This document shows positions 61,852 to 64,000 of a stretch of DNA of 64,000 bases, piece after piece; position 1 is the stretch's first letter, and every line of letters begins with the position of its first letter. The notes under the pieces are model-generated. The model did not search any database, was not told where the DNA came from, and saw nothing but the letters and a program-made list of their open reading frames with translations. The DNA is from Psychromarinibacter halotolerans (lineage in GTDB: Bacteria > Pseudomonadota > Alphaproteobacteria > Rhodobacterales > Rhodobacteraceae): positions 186,001 to 250,000 of the forward strand of contig NZ_JARGYD010000001.1 of the NCBI RefSeq assembly GCF_029168315.1, written 5' to 3'. The position numbers were made by a program, and so were the translations under genes.

Positions 61852-63384
61852 CTACCGATACAGCTGCACGACATCGCGGAAGATCCCGCCGAACGCGCTT
61901 TCTTCAGTGCCCGAGCTATCTGCGAAGCCAAGGAACTCGCCGTGGATGTCGAAGCTGGGCGGCGAGCCGGCATCGTCGCCGACCGGCTCGGTCAGGAACA
62001 TCGCAAGGTAGCGTTCGACCGGGATGCCGCTGGCGGCGCCGCCGATCGGGTTCGCGGCGCAGTCGACTCCGGCGGCCACGACAACACGGCGCAGCGGGTC
62101 GTTCGACATCTGGCTGGAACACTGCGGGCGGCCGTTTTCGGACAGGTCCGGGTCGAGGATCGAGTAGGGGCCATTGCCCGTATCGGAGTGCGGGTTGGAA
62201 TTGGCGTAGGCGATCTCGCGCAGGTACATGCCATAGCGGGTTCCGGCGAACACGGCGTCGTCGCCGGTCAGCACCGGCAGGTGCGCGTCGGTGGCGGGCG
62301 TCGCCGGGTCGCCATCCAGATCGTGGTTGGCGTTCAGATAGGCCTGCCGGTCCCAGACGCCGTCGCCGAAGCGGCCGCAGTTGGGCATGCAGGTGTCGCG
62401 GGGCAGGCCCATCGTATCGCCGGTCAGTTCCTCGTTGCCCTGAATGCAAGAACCGCCACCCTTCGGCTTGATGCCCTTGATGACGTTCGGGGCGGGCGCG
62501 AAGTCGGGGTTGTTCTTTTCGCCGTTCAGAACCGACCGGAAGATGTCGAACCGGACGTTGAACGCGGCGTTGGTGATCCCGACCTTCTGGCCCGGCTCAA
62601 GCTCGATGGTGCCGTCGGTGTTGACGCAGGCAGTGATGCCTTCCTGCGCCGCGATCAGGCAGGCCAGCTTGTTGCCGCCTTCGTCCGCGCAGACGCCGTT
62701 CGGGTCGTCGAACAGGTCTAGATCGATGAAGCCGAAGTCGCCGGGACCCCAAGCGGCGCTTTTGCCGCCGCTGCGCAGAAGGATCAGGTCGCCGATGTCC
62801 AGCGTGTCTTCCCAGTCGGACGGCAGGCAGAACATCAGCGGGTTGATGTCGCAGGCCTGGATCGAGAACCCGGCGACCGCCGTGGCGCCCACGGTGGCCG
62901 TCCCGGTGTCCGCGTCGTCGGCGGTGCCCAGCATCCGCTCGACGGCAAGGGCGAAGGACATCGACAGGGCGCGCGGGGTCACGTTGACCTCGACGATGCG
63001 CGCAAGGCGCGGATCGTTGGTCGCGTCGGCGCCCATCGGCGTCGCGTCGCTTTCGGGAAGGGCCGAGTGGAAGGTCAGCGTATAATCCAGCGCGCCGGAC
63101 AGGACGCCGTCGCCATCGCCGAAGGTTTCGGTGTCCGAGATCAGATTGGCGGCGGCGGCGGTGGCGCGATCGATCGCGTCGGCGGTGCCGTCGAGTTCAG
63201 CGGCCGAGGTCAGCGCGACATGGTCCGCGAAGGACTGAAGCTCGCTTTGCGTGGCGCCCAGCCGGCCCACGTCGAACACCAGCGCAAGAAAGCCGATGAA
63301 GACGATCAGGGCAGAGCTCCAGATCAGGGCGATGGTGCCGTCTTCGGAGCGAAGGAACCGGCGTGCTGCGGTCGAGATGGGCAT
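61852..63384 (-). CDS. TadG-like pilus assembly protein
   Basis: This 510-residue protein starts with a TadG-type helix, SEDGTIALIWSSALIVFIGF (about residues 12-32), then a large extracytoplasmic region. A Tad-type N-terminal domain is seen (DVGRLGATQSELQSFADHVALTSAAEL), but no von Willebrand metal-binding motif (DxSxS) is obvious. About ten cysteines lie in the ectodomain. The ATG at 63384 has AAGGA upstream. It is 51 bp after cpaB and 8 bp before the first tadE-like gene. Confidence 0.82.
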   Translation of the reverse strand: MPISTAARRFLRSEDGTIALIWSSALIVFIGFLALVFDVGRLGATQSELQSFADHVALTSAAELDGTADAIDRATAAAANLISDTETFGDGDGVLSGALDYTLTFHSALPESDATPMGADATNDPRLARIVEVNVTPRALSMSFALAVERMLGTADDADTGTATVGATAVAGFSIQACDINPLMFCLPSDWEDTLDIGDLILLRSGGKSAAWGPGDFGFIDLDLFDDPNGVCADEGGNKLACLIAAQEGITACVNTDGTIELEPGQKVGITNAAFNVRFDIFRSVLNGEKNNPDFAPAPNVIKGIKPKGGGSCIQGNEELTGDTMGLPRDTCMPNCGRFGDGVWDRQAYLNANHDLDGDPATPATDAHLPVLTGDDAVFAGTRYGMYLREIAYANSNPHSDTGNGPYSILDPDLSENGRPQCSSQMSNDPLRRVVVAAGVDCAANPIGGAASGIPVERYLAMFLTEPVGDDAGSPPSFDIHGEFLGFADSSGTEESAFGGIFRDVVQLYR

Positions 63385-63435
63385 GACGCGTTCCTTTGCC
63401 AAAGGTTTCGGTTGCAGGCGGCCGGGTGCGGCCGA

Positions 63436-64000
63436 TCAGTTGTTCGAAGCCGGGCCGCTCAGCGGGACAAGCTCCGCCGTGTTGCCACGCCGCACGGTGA
63501 TCGTCGGCGCGCGCTCGTCTTCTTCCATGGGTGATTTCATTTGCAGAAGGTCGCGAAGCTCGACCATGTCCAGCGGGCGGTCCTCGACCCCGTCGAGGGT
63601 GCGCAGCGTCAGGCTTAGCGTGCCGGCCTTCTGCGCGAGCGCAAGGCGCTGACCCTGTTCCGGCGTGACCTCGACAGTCACGGTGCGCACGTCGGACGGC
63701 TTGTCGGTCTGCTCTTCCGAGCTTTGGTCGACGCCGATGACGCGGACGTTCTGAAGAATGGTGACAGCGCGCAGCTCGGTCTGGCTGCCCTGCGTCAATA
63801 CGATGTCGACGAAGTCGCCCGGTGTCACGAAGCCGCCGACGGCGGTAACGGCATCGACCTTGATCGCCATGGCGCGGGTATTTTCGCCCAGCTTGCTGAC
63901 GATGGTCACCTTGTCGCCGTGCTCGGAAACTTTGGTACGGAGGATGACTTCCCCGACGAAGAACTGACCCTTCGCGCGGCGCGGGCCTTCCTCGACAGTC
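63436..64000 (-). CDS. cpaB: Tad pilus protein CpaB/RcpC, 5' end beyond window
   Basis: The frame is open from the window edge to 63436, so only the last 187 or so residues are seen. The visible part begins VEEGPRRAKGQFFVGEVIL and includes RAMAIKVDAVTAVGGFVTPG and DFVDIVLTQ, the CpaB/RcpC SAF-type pattern, then TVTVEVTPEQGQRLALAQKAG, all typical. CpaB works in the periplasm with the secretin. An internal GTG at 63909 would truncate the SAF domain and is not the true start. Confidence 0.9.
   Translation of the reverse strand, partial: TVEEGPRRAKGQFFVGEVILRTKVSEHGDKVTIVSKLGENTRAMAIKVDAVTAVGGFVTPGDFVDIVLTQGSQTELRAVTILQNVRVIGVDQSSEEQTDKPSDVRTVTVEVTPEQGQRLALAQKAGTLSLTLRTLDGVEDRPLDMVELRDLLQMKSPMEEDERAPTITVRRGNTAELVPLSGPASNN

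Noticed and set aside
63436..63909. Complete 157-residue protein starting at GTG 63909
   Set aside because: The reading frame continues without a stop to the window edge and the upstream residues fit CpaB, so this is the truncated end of a longer gene.

Overview
The window reads as chromosome of a GC-rich alphaproteobacterium, most probably Rhodobacteraceae (Roseobacter/Rhodobacter group). This is inferred from gene families and layout (cydDCABX, Tad pilus cluster, leucine-degradation operon, formate dehydrogenase locus with DUF3305/DUF3306/DUF6494/DUF6505 genes) and from a composite intergenic element (hairpin, hairpin, TCCCCC, TATTT, AGAAGAAG) present twice. No rRNA, tRNA, insertion sequence, prophage or CRISPR array was seen. 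Genes are densely packed, with many 4-bp ATGA/GTGA stop-start overlaps.

Layout. 0.2-3.3 kb: a Gfo/Idh/MocA oxidoreductase, a UDP-glucuronate 4-epimerase-like enzyme and a VIT/CCC1-type metal transporter, with a tandem hairpin array between the first two. 3.4-9.7 kb: cydD-cydC-cydA-cydB-cydX, i.e. cytochrome bd oxidase with its thiol-exporting maturation ABC transporter; the 45-residue CydX completes the set. 9.8-16.2 kb: an M19 dipeptidase followed by a complete five-gene peptide-type ABC importer.

16.2-35.1 kb is the most interesting block, a formate dehydrogenase (FDH) locus. Rightward genes are DUF3305, DUF3306, a TorD-like chaperone, a 64-residue Tat-signal protein, the molybdenum FDH alpha subunit (Cys, not Sec), the Fe-S beta subunit, the cytochrome b gamma subunit, a WD40-cytochrome c fusion, a 41-residue membrane peptide and an NtrC-type regulator lacking the GAFTGA loop. 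A Cache-domain histidine kinase gene converges on it. Leftward genes are a 650-residue poly-[4Fe-4S] protein, then (as a separate leftward unit) DUF6494, apbC, a biotin/lipoate-ligase-like protein lacking its catalytic lysine, DUF6505 and a Tat-exported multicopper oxidase. Between these units lies a chimera of a truncated substrate-binding-protein fold with a c-type heme site. Together they suggest formate oxidation in the periplasm with several accessory electron carriers and a dedicated two-component system; the roles of the accessory genes are inferred from context.

35.1-43.8 kb: a leftward leucine/isovalerate catabolic operon (thiolase, class III CoA-transferase, mccB, ASCH protein, SNase-like protein, mccA, HMG-CoA lyase, enoyl-CoA hydratase), lacking isovaleryl-CoA dehydrogenase in this window. 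43.9-45.4 kb: a beta-helix plus RTX repeat protein. 45.6-49.4 kb: paoABC-type periplasmic aldehyde oxidoreductase. 49.9-55.7 kb: an RpiR regulator with a ugpB-A-E-Q-C glycerol-3-phosphate/glycerophosphodiester uptake operon. 56.1-64.0 kb: a Tad (Flp) pilus operon, cpaB (cut by the window edge), tadG-like, two tadE-like, cpaE, cpaF, tadB, tadC.
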